A stretch of DNA of 64,000 bases from Myxococcus terminator_A. GTDB taxonomy: Bacteria; Myxococcota; Myxococcia; Myxococcales; Myxococcaceae. Positions 45,396 through 55,400 of the stretch are shown in pieces. The position numbers and the translations under genes are program-made. The notes beneath the pieces were generated by a model. That model had not been told where the DNA came from and ran no database searches. It worked only from the letters and a program-made list of their open reading frames with translations. The DNA lies in NCBI GenBank assembly GCA_049194865.1, contig JBLZWL010000123.1:214059-278058 (forward strand), given 5' to 3'. How positions within the stretch are numbered: the stretch's first letter is position 1; every line of letters starts with the position of its first letter.

Positions 45396-47704
45396 TTCGG
45401 CGGGGGTGGCGCAAGGTGTTGGTGGTGATGCTGGGGCTCGCGGCGCTGTACGTCGCGGTGCCCCGGCCGCCGCTGCGCGAGGGGCTGGGCTTCTCGCAGG
45501 CGGTGTTCGACCACGAGGGCCGGCTCTTGCGCCTCACCCTGTCCCCGGACGAGAAGTACCGGCTGTGGGTGCCGCTGGAACGAATCCCAGCCACCCTGGT
45601 GGAGGCCACGCTGCTCCACGAGGACCAGCACTTCCGCTCGCACCCGGGCATCAACCCCGTGGCCCTGGGGCGCGCGGTGCGGAGCACGTACCTGTCGGGC
45701 GGGCGGCGCATGGGCGGCTCCACGCTCACCATGCAGCTGGCGCGCATCCGCTACGGCATCGAGTCGCGCACGCCCGGCGGCAAGCTCCGGCAGATGCTGC
45801 GGGCGCTGCAACTGGAGTGCACGTACTCCAAGGACGAAATCCTGGAGGCGTACCTCAACCTCGCGCCCTACGGCCGCAACGTGGAGGGCGTGGGCGCGGC
45901 CAGCCTCGTGTACTTCGGCCGGGACGTGGCGCGGCTGACGCTGGGCGAGTCGCTCACCCTGGCCGTCATTCCGCAGAGCCCGGCGCGCAGGGACCCGGGC
46001 CGGGACTCGGGGGCGCTGACGGAGGCGCGGCTGCGCCTCTTCGAGCGCTGGCAGGCGCGGCACCCCGAGGACACGGAGCGCCGGCCGCTGCTGGCCCAGC
46101 CGCTCCCGGTGCACCGGCCGGAGGACCTGCCCTTCCTCGCGCCGCACTTCGTGGGCAGCGTGCTGCGGCGAGCCCCCGTGGGCGCGAGCCTGACGAGCAC
46201 GTTGGATTTGCCGCTCCAGCGACTGCTGGAGCGCCACGTCCGGCAGTACGTGGAGCGGCGCCGCGACATGGGCCTCCGCAACGCGGTGGCGATGCTGGTG
46301 GACTGGCGGTCGATGGAGGTGCGCGCGGCGGTGGGCTCGGCGGACTTCTTCGATGCGCGCATCGACGGGCAGGTGGACGGCACGCACGCGAAGCGCTCGC
46401 CGGGCTCCGCGCTCAAGCCGTTCATCTACGGGCTGGGCTTCGACGAGGGCCTGCTGCACCCGCGCACCATGTTGAAGGACTCGCCGCTGGGCTTCCGGGG
46501 GTATGACCCGGAGAACTTCGACGGGGAGTTCGCGGGCCCGCTCCCTGCGGTGGAGGCGCTGGTGCGCAGCCGCAACGTGCCGGCGGTGGCGCTGACGAAG
46601 CAGCTCCGCGCGCCGGGCCTGCATGGCTTCCTGCGCAAGGCGGGCGTGACGGACCTTCGCGACGAGTCGCACTATGGCCTCTCGCTGGCGCTGGGCTCCG
46701 CCGAGGTCACCATGGCGGAGCTGGTGGAGCTGTACGCGATGCTGGGCCACGGCGGGCACCTGCGCCCGCTGCGCTGGACGGTGGACGCTCCCGTGGAAGA
46801 GGGCGTGAAGCTGCTGAGCCCGGAGGCCAGCTTCCTGGTGCTGGAGTCGCTGGCCATGGCGAATCGGCCCTCGCAGTCTTTTCGTTCCGAGTGGACGCGC
46901 GACACGGTGCCCGTGGCGTGGAAGACGGGGACGTCCACCGGCTTCCGGGATGCGTGGAGCGTGGGCGTGGTGGGGCCCTATGTCGTGGCGGTGTGGGTGG
47001 GGAACTTCGACGGCCAGCCCAACCCGGCCTTCGTGGGACAGACGGCCGCCGCGCCGCTGATGTTCGAGCTGGTGGACTCGGTCCGCTCGCGTGACTCGGA
47101 CGTGCGCCGCGTGCGCCAGACGGCTCCGGCGGGCGTCAGTCGCGTGCGCGTGTGCGCGCTGTCCGGGGGGCTGCCGGGGCCGCACTGCTCGCGCAAGGTC
47201 GACACGTGGTTCATCCCGGGCACCTCGCCCATCCACACCTGCGACGTGCACCGCGAGGTGTGGGTGGACACTCGCACGGGCCTGAGGGCGTGTGGACCGG
47301 GGCCCTCCGTTCGCGCGGAGGTGTTCGAGTTCTGGCCGTCGGACCTGCTGCGCCTGTTCCAGAAGGCGGGCCTGCCCAGGCGCGTGCCGCCTCCGGAGGG
47401 CGCGGACTGCGGCCTGGAGCACAGCGCCAGCACGGGCACCGCGCCGCGCATCACCACGCCCGAGGAAGGCGTGGACTACAACCTGCGGGCGGCGTCGGAG
47501 TCCGCGCGCGCGGTGCCGCTGTCGGCGGTGACGGACGCGGACGTGCGGCGGGTGTTCTGGTTCGTGGACGAGCAGCTCGTGGGTACGGCCTCGCGGGGGG
47601 AGCCACTTCAGTGGGACGCGAAACCAGGGACGTACGTGGTACGGGCGGTGGATGACCGGGGGCGCTCGGATGCCAGGACGCTGCGGGTTCGCGTGGTGCG
47701 CTGA
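45392..47704 (+). CDS. pbpC: Penicillin-binding protein 1C (PbpC)
   Basis: This 770-aa bifunctional peptidoglycan enzyme starts at GTG 45392. After an N-terminal membrane anchor, the glycosyltransferase 51 domain has EDQHFRSHPGINP, GGSTLTMQLAR and the following SKDEILEAYLN. The transpeptidase domain has SPGSALKP with active-site Ser339, SRN, and KTGTS with Lys511. A C-terminal BiPBP_C-like beta domain (~640-770) is present. PBP1C is usually genetically linked to alpha-2-macroglobulin, and the 4-nt overlap supports co-translation. Together they are thought to repair and guard the wall where proteases enter. Confidence 0.95.
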   Translation: MIRRGWRKVLVVMLGLAALYVAVPRPPLREGLGFSQAVFDHEGRLLRLTLSPDEKYRLWVPLERIPATLVEATLLHEDQHFRSHPGINPVALGRAVRSTYLSGGRRMGGSTLTMQLARIRYGIESRTPGGKLRQMLRALQLECTYSKDEILEAYLNLAPYGRNVEGVGAASLVYFGRDVARLTLGESLTLAVIPQSPARRDPGRDSGALTEARLRLFERWQARHPEDTERRPLLAQPLPVHRPEDLPFLAPHFVGSVLRRAPVGASLTSTLDLPLQRLLERHVRQYVERRRDMGLRNAVAMLVDWRSMEVRAAVGSADFFDARIDGQVDGTHAKRSPGSALKPFIYGLGFDEGLLHPRTMLKDSPLGFRGYDPENFDGEFAGPLPAVEALVRSRNVPAVALTKQLRAPGLHGFLRKAGVTDLRDESHYGLSLALGSAEVTMAELVELYAMLGHGGHLRPLRWTVDAPVEEGVKLLSPEASFLVLESLAMANRPSQSFRSEWTRDTVPVAWKTGTSTGFRDAWSVGVVGPYVVAVWVGNFDGQPNPAFVGQTAAAPLMFELVDSVRSRDSDVRRVRQTAPAGVSRVRVCALSGGLPGPHCSRKVDTWFIPGTSPIHTCDVHREVWVDTRTGLRACGPGPSVRAEVFEFWPSDLLRLFQKAGLPRRVPPPEGADCGLEHSASTGTAPRITTPEEGVDYNLRAASESARAVPLSAVTDADVRRVFWFVDEQLVGTASRGEPLQWDAKPGTYVVRAVDDRGRSDARTLRVRVVR

Positions 47705-47737
47705 CCCAACGTATCCTCGGCGGGACGAGGAGTGGCC

Positions 47738-49144
47738 ATGGCGAACGGACAGAGGCGGGGCGGTGGGCCCGGCCGGGGTGAGGAGCTGCGCGGCGCGCCC
47801 GAGGAGGATGAGGACGCGACGCGGGACATCCCGTCGTCCTATCGCCCCGAGGAGACGCGCCTGGCGCCTCCGGAGCCCTCCCCGCTCGAGACGCGCATCG
47901 GCCCGCTCGATGAGCAGCAAGAAATCATCACCGATGTGCGTAAGGGCCAGGCCGCGGAGGCTCGTGGTGGCCGTGCCGCCGGAGCCCGTCCGCCCGAGCC
48001 GCGCTCAGGTGGCCGAGGCGCCTCGGACGACCGGAGCGGCCGGGGCCAGGAGGTCATCGTCACGGAGGCCCGCGCGGCAAAGGCCAGCGGGGCCCCGGAG
48101 TCACGCGGCGGACGAGGGCAGGAGGTCATCCAGACGGAAGCGCGAGCACCCGGCCGAGGCGCGGCGGGGCGCGGTCAGGAGGTCATCGTCACGGAGGCGC
48201 GAAGCACCGGTCGGGGTGCCACGGGCGCACGAAGACGGGGGCCCGAGGTCTCCGCCCTGGATGATGACGACGAGGACACCTCCGCGGCGGCGGTGAAGGG
48301 CGGCGACGAGGAGTACCAGCTCTTCACCACCGGAGAGAGCCGCGGTGACGAGGCCCCGCCGCCCTTCGCCACCGAGCTTCGGGGCAGTGGAGCCCCGGCC
48401 GCCCCCGCCACGGAGCTGCGTCCACCCGCGCCGCCCGTGCTCAGGCCGGAGAAGGCCAAGCCCTCCGCGCCCCCGAAGCCGCCCCCGGCCGCGAAGGGCA
48501 CGGGCTGGCTGTCGAAGGGGGGCGAGAAGCCTCCCTCTTCCAGCCTCAGCGCGGGCGTGGTGCGGCTCAGCCCGCTGGAGCCCGCCGCGGGCAAGGTGGC
48601 CGCCGCCGCCGAGGACGGCCCCGCGCTGCGGACGATGTTCGCCAACCACTCCGCGCTGCTCGCGGAGCAGCTTCGCGAAGCCCTGTCGAAGAAGATGTAC
48701 GGGCGCGGGCCGCATCGCGTGCTGCGCATCGACGACCCCGAGGGCCCGAGCACGGCGGGCGGCAAGCTGGCCCGCCAGTCCATCTCCCTGGTGCCGCGCA
48801 AGGGCTCCGGCCCGTCCGTCGTGTGCGGCTGGGTGGACGTGTCGAAGCGCGAGGCCCAGCTCCGGAGCTTCGAGGGCGTGGCCAGGCGCTACGAGTCCCA
48901 CCACGGCGAGCCCCTGGAGCTGGCGCCCGAGGAGTACGAGCGCTTCCTCCATGACGTGGAGGAGGTGCTCGTCAAGGCCGTCATCAAGGTCCGCCTCATC
49001 GTCCCCGAGGAGCAGGCCGGCGCGGGACTGGCGGCGCCGGCCGTGAAGGCCCCGGCGCGAGGCGGCGTCCCCATGATTCTCGTGCTGCTCCTCATGGGGG
49101 CGGCCTTCGCGCTGGGCCTCTTCGTGGGACGGACGCCCGGCTGA
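47738..49144 (+). CDS. Tail-anchored disordered protein with RGQEVIVTEAR repeats
   Basis: About 468 aa from ATG 47738 (GAGGAG just upstream; an in-frame GTG lies 6 nt earlier). Residues 1-290 are low-complexity, rich in Gly, Ala, Pro, Arg and Glu, with three copies of RGQEVIVTEAR/RGQEVIQTEAR and an earlier related DEQQEIITDVRK. A structured part (~300-440) contains LRTMFANHSALLAEQLREAL, RVLRIDDPEGPSTA and VVCGWVDVSKREAQLRSF. A single C-terminal membrane helix (PMILVLLLMGAAFALGLFVG) ends it, so it is tail-anchored. The start is 33 bp after pbpC, so it may share that transcript. No family recognised. Confidence 0.75.
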   Translation: MANGQRRGGGPGRGEELRGAPEEDEDATRDIPSSYRPEETRLAPPEPSPLETRIGPLDEQQEIITDVRKGQAAEARGGRAAGARPPEPRSGGRGASDDRSGRGQEVIVTEARAAKASGAPESRGGRGQEVIQTEARAPGRGAAGRGQEVIVTEARSTGRGATGARRRGPEVSALDDDDEDTSAAAVKGGDEEYQLFTTGESRGDEAPPPFATELRGSGAPAAPATELRPPAPPVLRPEKAKPSAPPKPPPAAKGTGWLSKGGEKPPSSSLSAGVVRLSPLEPAAGKVAAAAEDGPALRTMFANHSALLAEQLREALSKKMYGRGPHRVLRIDDPEGPSTAGGKLARQSISLVPRKGSGPSVVCGWVDVSKREAQLRSFEGVARRYESHHGEPLELAPEEYERFLHDVEEVLVKAVIKVRLIVPEEQAGAGLAAPAVKAPARGGVPMILVLLLMGAAFALGLFVGRTPG

Positions 49145-49146
49145 AG

Positions 49147-51288
49147 CTACGCCGGGGGCGGCGCCTCGCGCACCCAGTGGCGGTGCGCGGCGATGGCCTT
49201 GGCGAACATCTGCCCGAAGCCTCGCGTCTCGTTCTTGGCGCTGCGCACGACGCCCATCGCGTCATCCAACCCCTTGGCCATGGGCTGCGACAGGCCCGCC
49301 GCGTCCAGCAGGGTGGTGGCCGGGCCGGACAGCGCCAGCGCCTTGCAGTGGACGTAGGCCTCCCGCACGAAGTCCACCGCGAGGGGCAGCTTCTTCAGCG
49401 TGGCCACGCTCTTGTCCCCGCCGGGGACGTAGACGGCGTCGAAGAGCACGGACGACGTGTTCTGGAACGTCTTCACCGGCGTCACCTTCTCGCCTTCGGC
49501 GCTGGAGACCGGGGCGAGCGTGGGGCCCACGATTTCCAGCTGGGCCCCCAGCCCCTCCAGCGTCTTGCGCACCTGGGACAGCTCCCGGCCCGCGAAGCCG
49601 TCCGCGACGAGCACCGCCACCTTGCGCGTCTTGATGGAGTCGTGCGGCGTGTTCTCCATGCTGAGCGACGGGGACACCTTCGTCAGCTTGGGCGCGGGCT
49701 TGCCCGCCACCAGGTCCGAGGCCTTGGGCGGCTTCGGGGGAGCGACACCCACCGCGCGCGCCACCCGCTCCGCCATCTGCCGGTCGATGTTCACCAGCAC
49801 CTGGTTCACCACGCGCTCGCGAATCTCCACGCGCTCCACCTTGCTCACCTCGAACTCGAGCGCCGAGATGAGGTGCTCGCGCTCCGGCTTCGACAGGCTG
49901 TTGAGGAAGAGCGTGGCCTGGCTGAAGTGGTCCCCGAAGCTTCCGCTGCGCGCGCGAATCTTGTGCCCCTCCACGCGCTCCTGCCGGTGGACGAAGGCCG
50001 ACTTGGGGTTGGCCAGCATCGGACAGCCGCCGCCAATGGAGTTGGGGTGGTAGTTGGCCCGGTTGGTGTTGATGGTCTGCCGGCCGAAGCCATCCTGCTG
50101 GTGGTTGTTCACCGGGGAGACGGGCTTGTTGATGGGCAGCTCCGCGAAGTTGGGCCCGCCCAGGCGCGTGAGCTGCGTGTCCAGGTAGGAGAAGAGTCGC
50201 GCCTGGAGCAACGGGTCGTTGGTGAAGTCGATGCCCGGGACGACATTGGACACGCAGAAGGCCACCTGCTCGGTCTCCGCGAAGAAGTTGTCCGGGTTGC
50301 GGTCCAGCACCAGCTTGCCGACCTTCAGCACCGGCACCTGCTCCTCGGGCAAGAGCTTCGTCGCGTCCAGCAAGTCAAACCCATACTTCAGCTCGTCGCC
50401 CTCGGGCACCAGCTGGAGGCCCAGCTCGTACTCGGGGAAGTTCCCCTGCTCAATCGCATCCCACAAGTCGCGGCGGTGGAAGTCCGGGTCCTTGCCTGAC
50501 ACCTTCTGCGCCTCGTCCCAGACGAGCGAGTGCGTGCCCAGCACCGGCTTCCAGTGGAACTTCACCAGCGTGGCCTTGCCCTTGGCGTTGACCAGCCGGA
50601 AGGTGTGGACGCCAAAGCCTTCCATGTGCCGGAAGCTGCGCGGAATGGCCCGGTCCGACATGAGCCACATCACCATGTGCGCCGTCTCCGGCACCAGCGA
50701 GACGAAGTCCCACAGCGAGTCGTGCGCGGAGGACGCCTGCGGAATCTCGTTGTGGGGCTCCGGCTTCACCGCGTGGACGAAGTCGGGGAACTTGATGCCG
50801 TCCTGGATGAAGAAGACGGGCATGTTGTTGCCCACCAGGTCGTAGTTGCCCTCGGGCGTGTAGAACTTGGTGGCGAAGCCGCGCACGTCGCGCACGGTGT
50901 CCGCGGAGCCGCGTGAGCCTCCCACGGTGGAGAAGCGCACGAAGACGGGCGTGCGCAGGCTGGGGTCGGTGAGGAAGCGCGCCTGGGTGAAGCGCTCCAG
51001 TGACTCGTAGACCTGGAAGTAGCCATGGGCGCCCGCGCCGCGCGCATGGACGGCGCGCTCGGGGATGCGCTCATGGTCGAAGCGCGTCATCTTTTCCCGG
51101 AGGTGGAAGTCCTCCAGCAGCGTGGGCCCACGCAGGCCCGCCTTCAGCGAGTTGTCCGTCTCGGAGATGGGGATGCCCTGGTCCGTCGTCAGCACCGTGT
51201 CTTCCTGGCGTGCGCGGTAGGCCTCCAACTGCTCGTTCTTGCTGGGCGGTGGCGGGGTCGGCTTGGACGGAGTCTTTCGCGGCGGCAT
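49147..51288 (-). CDS. katE: Large-subunit catalase (KatE/HPII type)
   Basis: This 713-aa catalase begins at ATG 51288 with GGGAG 6 nt before; longer frames have no Shine-Dalgarno. Catalytic His81 (RAVHARGAGAHG) and Asn154 (GNNMPVFF) and the heme-ligand Tyr368 in RLFSYLDTQ are in place. The N-terminus is Pro-rich. Residues ~560-713 form the DJ-1/PfpI-like C-terminal domain typical of HPII (RKVAVLVADGFAG, YVPGGDKSVATL). It breaks down hydrogen peroxide in the cytoplasm. It converges on the tail-anchored gene with 2 bp between stops, and no terminator is visible there. Confidence 0.96.
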   Translation of the reverse strand: MPPRKTPSKPTPPPPSKNEQLEAYRARQEDTVLTTDQGIPISETDNSLKAGLRGPTLLEDFHLREKMTRFDHERIPERAVHARGAGAHGYFQVYESLERFTQARFLTDPSLRTPVFVRFSTVGGSRGSADTVRDVRGFATKFYTPEGNYDLVGNNMPVFFIQDGIKFPDFVHAVKPEPHNEIPQASSAHDSLWDFVSLVPETAHMVMWLMSDRAIPRSFRHMEGFGVHTFRLVNAKGKATLVKFHWKPVLGTHSLVWDEAQKVSGKDPDFHRRDLWDAIEQGNFPEYELGLQLVPEGDELKYGFDLLDATKLLPEEQVPVLKVGKLVLDRNPDNFFAETEQVAFCVSNVVPGIDFTNDPLLQARLFSYLDTQLTRLGGPNFAELPINKPVSPVNNHQQDGFGRQTINTNRANYHPNSIGGGCPMLANPKSAFVHRQERVEGHKIRARSGSFGDHFSQATLFLNSLSKPEREHLISALEFEVSKVERVEIRERVVNQVLVNIDRQMAERVARAVGVAPPKPPKASDLVAGKPAPKLTKVSPSLSMENTPHDSIKTRKVAVLVADGFAGRELSQVRKTLEGLGAQLEIVGPTLAPVSSAEGEKVTPVKTFQNTSSVLFDAVYVPGGDKSVATLKKLPLAVDFVREAYVHCKALALSGPATTLLDAAGLSQPMAKGLDDAMGVVRSAKNETRGFGQMFAKAIAAHRHWVREAPPPA

Positions 51289-51542
51289 GAGCGCTCCCAG
51301 GGGGAAGGAAATGCGCCGGGACATGGCGCGCTCGCGGTCTACGCCCGCCGTCGTGTGCCAGGGAAAGAGAGGCTCCGCGGAAGGTCGCGAGCGTTCACCA
51401 CCTGCCACGTCGGGTCCTCCGAGGTGTCAGCGGTCGACACTGCATGCGGCGGACACGAAGACGCCCCCACGCGCGGGCCGGGTGGACCGCGACGCGGAGG
51501 CGTCGAGAGGACTGCCCGAGGGCAGTCAGGCTGGGGCGGCGA

Positions 51543-52220
51543 CTACGGCGTGGGCTGCGCCGCCATGGCCGGCTGGATGCCAGCGGCGGCTTCGGCGGCG
51601 GCGGCGGCCTCGGCGGCGGCCTTCTCCGCCTCCGCCTTCGCGACGGCGGCCACGCGCGCGGCCTCGGCCTCGGCTTCGGCGCGCTTCTTCGCCTCCGCCT
51701 CCACCACCGTCTTCATGCTGGCGAGGCCCGCCTCGAAGTCCTTGCCCACCATCGCGTCCATGTCCATGACCAGGCACATCGCCTTGGAGATGAAGTTGTG
51801 GGTGCCGCTCATGGCCCAGACGACCTCGGTGCCACCCTGCACGGGCTTGAAGTCGAAGGTGGTGGTGTTGGTGGCGGCGAAGGGCTTGATGAACTCCAGC
51901 TTGATGCGGACGTGCTCGGAGGGCTTGCTCTCCTCGAGCGTCATCCGGCCCTCGCCCGCCTGGTCGTTACCCGCCCACGCGTAGACGGCGCCGGTGCCGG
52001 ACTCCGCCCCCGAGTACGTCGCCTTCATGTTCGGGTCCAGCTTCGCCCACGGAGACCACGCGGCCCACGCGTGAAAGTCATTCACCTGCGCGAAGGCGAT
52101 GTCCGCGGCCGCCGGCAGCGTCGCCGTGCGCTTCACGGTGAACTCCGAGGGGCGCGTGGCGATGATGCCCACCAGGAGGAGCAGCAGGGCGGCGAGGCCG
52201 ACGAGAATCTTCTTGAGCAT
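51543..52220 (-). CDS. Membrane-anchored SRPBCC family protein with charged C-terminal helix
   Basis: This 225-aa protein starts at ATG 52220 with an N-terminal hydrophobic anchor (ILVGLAALLLLLVGIIATRP). The SRPBCC core runs ~28-170: FTVKRTATLPAAADIAFAQVNDFHAWAAWSPWAKLDP and GGTEVVWAMSGTHNFISKA. The final ~60 residues are an Ala/Glu/Lys helix (EAKKRAEAEAEAARVAAVAK-like). Function is unknown; such proteins resemble the polyketide_cyc family. It follows the DUF4082 gene on the same strand across a terminator, so it is probably separately transcribed. Confidence 0.82.
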   Translation of the reverse strand: MLKKILVGLAALLLLLVGIIATRPSEFTVKRTATLPAAADIAFAQVNDFHAWAAWSPWAKLDPNMKATYSGAESGTGAVYAWAGNDQAGEGRMTLEESKPSEHVRIKLEFIKPFAATNTTTFDFKPVQGGTEVVWAMSGTHNFISKAMCLVMDMDAMVGKDFEAGLASMKTVVEAEAKKRAEAEAEAARVAAVAKAEAEKAAAEAAAAAEAAAGIQPAMAAQPTP

Positions 52221-52360
52221 GGGGTGTGGAGTCCTTGTTCGGGGGGCCGCGAGCGAGGGGCCCACCCGGTGGCGCGTCATACGGGCTGCGGGCCGTCCGA
52301 CGCAAGGCACCCCACGTCAGGGTCAAAACCTCCCAGGTTTCATCGGAGCTGAAAGCAAAC

Positions 52361-52393
52361 GGGGCCCGACGCGGATGCAATGCGTCGAGCCCC
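52361..52393 (-). terminator. Intrinsic terminator after the DUF4082 gene
   Basis: GGGGCCCGACGC (52361-52372) pairs with GCGTCGAGCCCC (52382-52393) with one mismatch across a 9-nt loop. On the minus strand it is followed by GTTTGCTTTC, a T-rich tail, ~36 bp after the stop at 52429. Confidence 0.65.
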
Positions 52394-52428
52394 GGGGAGT
52401 GTGTCCGCGCCTTGGGGGCGCGGGTGCC

Positions 52429-55400
52429 TCAGTTGTAGGTGGCGGTGTAGGTGCCGGCCAGGGCGCCGTCGATGAAGGCGAAGTCCACGCCCTTGATGGT
52501 GCGTGCCACCGTCGTCACGGCGGAGCCCGCGCGGGTGACGGACAGCAGCGTGCGGCCCGTCGTGGTGCGCCGGGGCACCATGAGGGACAGGTTGCGCGCG
52601 GGGCTCGTCAGGTTGAAGGTGAGCACGGTGCCGCTGAAGGCCACGGTGGACACCTGGGTGGCCTCGCGGGCGTCGAGCCACTCCAGGAGCTGCTTCGCGG
52701 TGATGACCGACACGCCGTCACGCTTGGCGGACGCGACGATGGCGGCCGAGCCGGTGGAGCCCGCCGACGGCTGCGAGTCGACGTGCATGTTGGCGTTGAA
52801 CGCGCCGTAGTAGCCCTTGGTGCCCAGCGCGTTGGCGAGCAGCGTGTCGATGTGCAGCGGATAGGACTGGCCGGACTCGTCCGTCATCTGCGTGGCGAGC
52901 TGGTAGACGTCCAGCGGCGTGCCGTCCACGTCCGCGAAGCGCATGGCCAGGCCGGAGCCGGTGAACATGCCCGGGCGGTCCTGCACCCAGTAGTCGGGCC
53001 AGTAGTAGTAGTTGGTGTCCATGCGGATGCCGTGCAGGCGCGACACCTTGGGCTGGGTGGCCCAGTCGCTGAACGCGATGCAGTGCGTGCGATTGGTGAC
53101 GGGCGCGGGGACGGCGGGGAAGGCGGTCGTGAAGCTGGCGAGCTGCGGGGTGAAGAAGTTCGGATCCAACGTGTTGGCCGTGTAGTCCGCGCAGCCGGTG
53201 TTGATGTGCAGCGCGTACTCGAAGCCCTGCGCCACGTAGCTGTTGGCCTGGGTGGTGCTCAGGCCGCCCACGTAGTCGTAGACGGTGCCTCGGATGCACG
53301 CCCAGTCGGCCACGTTGCACCCGGTGGTGCTGTCCGCGAGGTGCTGGTTCCAGCGCTGGGTGGTGGCGCCGCCCGGGTGTCCGTCGGCCGTCATCACCAC
53401 GACGGCCTTCTTGGAGCTGGGGAAGTACCAGAGGCGCGGCAGCGGCGTGGTGCTCGTCTGGTGCAGCACGTTGGCGAGCAGGCGCTGCTGCTCGTCCGCC
53501 TGGGGAATCTGGACCTTGGCCAGGTTCACCCAGTCCGGCTGCGGGTCGAAGGACGCGTTGCCATAGAACATGTCGCTGGCGCGCGCGCCCGGGCCAATGG
53601 AGGAGCCGTCCCGGTTCTGTCCCTGCCAGGCCGGGTTGCCCTGCCGCGTGTAGATGACGGACTTCGCCAGGTCATACATGAAGGCGGTGGCGGTGCCGGT
53701 GCCCACGGTGCGCTGGCTGACGGCGGTGAACGTCGTCGCGTTGGTGGCGTCCGAGTAGAGCGTGGCGACGGTGCGCGTGCCGGCGACGACGGTGCGCTTG
53801 TCCGCGAGGCCGTGGTACTGCATCGTCTCCGCGGTGATGCCCGTGCCCGGGGCCTGGGTGGCGTCGACCAGGATGTAGCCATTGGCCTGCGTACCCTGAG
53901 AGGCATTGAGGCCGAGCAGGGACTGGAGGTTCGCCGCGGGCCGCAGGGCGATGAGGCTGCCGCCAGCGGTGACCCAGTTGGTGATGAGCGTCACCTGGGC
54001 CGCGCTCAGCGTCTGCTCGCCGAGCACCAGCACCTTGTAGTCATTGAGGGTGACGGAGACGCCCAGGTTGCCGGCGTCGGTGGTGGCGAAGGCGGCGATG
54101 CCCTCGGCCTCCAGGATTTCGCGCAGGTAGTCGGTGAAGGGGTTGCCGGGGGCGGTGGCCACCAGCACGGGGCCCGCGCCCTGGACACCCGGACGCGGCG
54201 GCGGCCCGTAGGTCTCGAAGACGACGTCCACCCAGTAGTTGGAGTTCTGGTAGCTGCCGTTGGGGAACGTGGACGTGGAGCCATAGACGAAGACGCCGTT
54301 GCCGCCCGGGGTGGTGGCGCCGGGCAGGGCGTGCAGCGGAGGGACATCCACGCCGGTGGCCAGGCCGTTGTTGTCGAACGAGTAGCCGCCGAGCGGCGCG
54401 AAGTACGACGCCACGTAGGTGGTGCCGGCGGTGATGGCGACGGGGGTGGTGAACGTCACCTCCTGCCAGCCGACGGCCGTCTCACCGGTGAAGGTGGCGG
54501 AGGCCAGGGGCGCGCCGGCGGCGCTCCACAAGTTGCCCACGTGGGTGCCGCTGTTGCCGCTGCCCTTGTAGAAGCGCACGCCCTTGATGAGGCCGTCCAC
54601 GTCCGCGCGGAACTTCACGCCCACTTCGATGGCGGCGGTGTCATTGGCGGTGGCGGTGCCGGGGGCGGCGGTGGGGGCGAAGAGGCGGAAGGTGTTGCCC
54701 GGGGGCTGCGTGGGCGGCTGGGCGCCGGTGGCCTGGAAGACGACGTCCACCCAGTAGTTGGAGTTGCCGAAGCTGTTGATGGGGAAGGAGCCCGCGGCGC
54801 CGTAGGTGAAGACGCCGTTGCCGCCGCTGGTGCTGCCAGGCAGCGCGAAGAGGGGCGCGTTGTCCTCGCCGCTGGCGAGGCCGCCGTTGTCGAAGGCGTA
54901 GGCGCCGACGGGGGCGTGGTACGAGGCGACATAGACGGTGTTGGCGGCGATGGCGACGGGGGTGGAGAACGTCACCTGCTGCCAGCCGGTGGCCGTCTCG
55001 GAGGTGAAGGTCGCGAACGCGAGGCGCTGTCCGTTGGCGCTCCAGAGGCTGCCCACGTGGGTGCCGGTGTTGGCGGCGCCCTTGTAGAAGCGAACACCCA
55101 GCACGTTGCCGCTCACGTTCGTCAGGAACTTCACGCCCAGCTCCACGGGGATGGCGTCATTGGTGACGGAGGCGACGGCGGGCGTGGCGGAGGAGGGCCA
55201 CAGGGTGACGGGGGCGGCGGGGCGGAAGACGACGTCCACCCAGTAGTTGGAGTTGCCGAAGCTGGTCGACGGGAAGGTGCCAGCGGCGCCGTAGCCGAAG
55301 ACGCCGTTGCCGCCGCTGGTGCCGCCCGCGAGCGCATGCAGGGGAGGGGAGTCCACGGCGGAGGCCAGGCCCGCGCTGGTGAAGCCGTAGGCGCCGCCGG

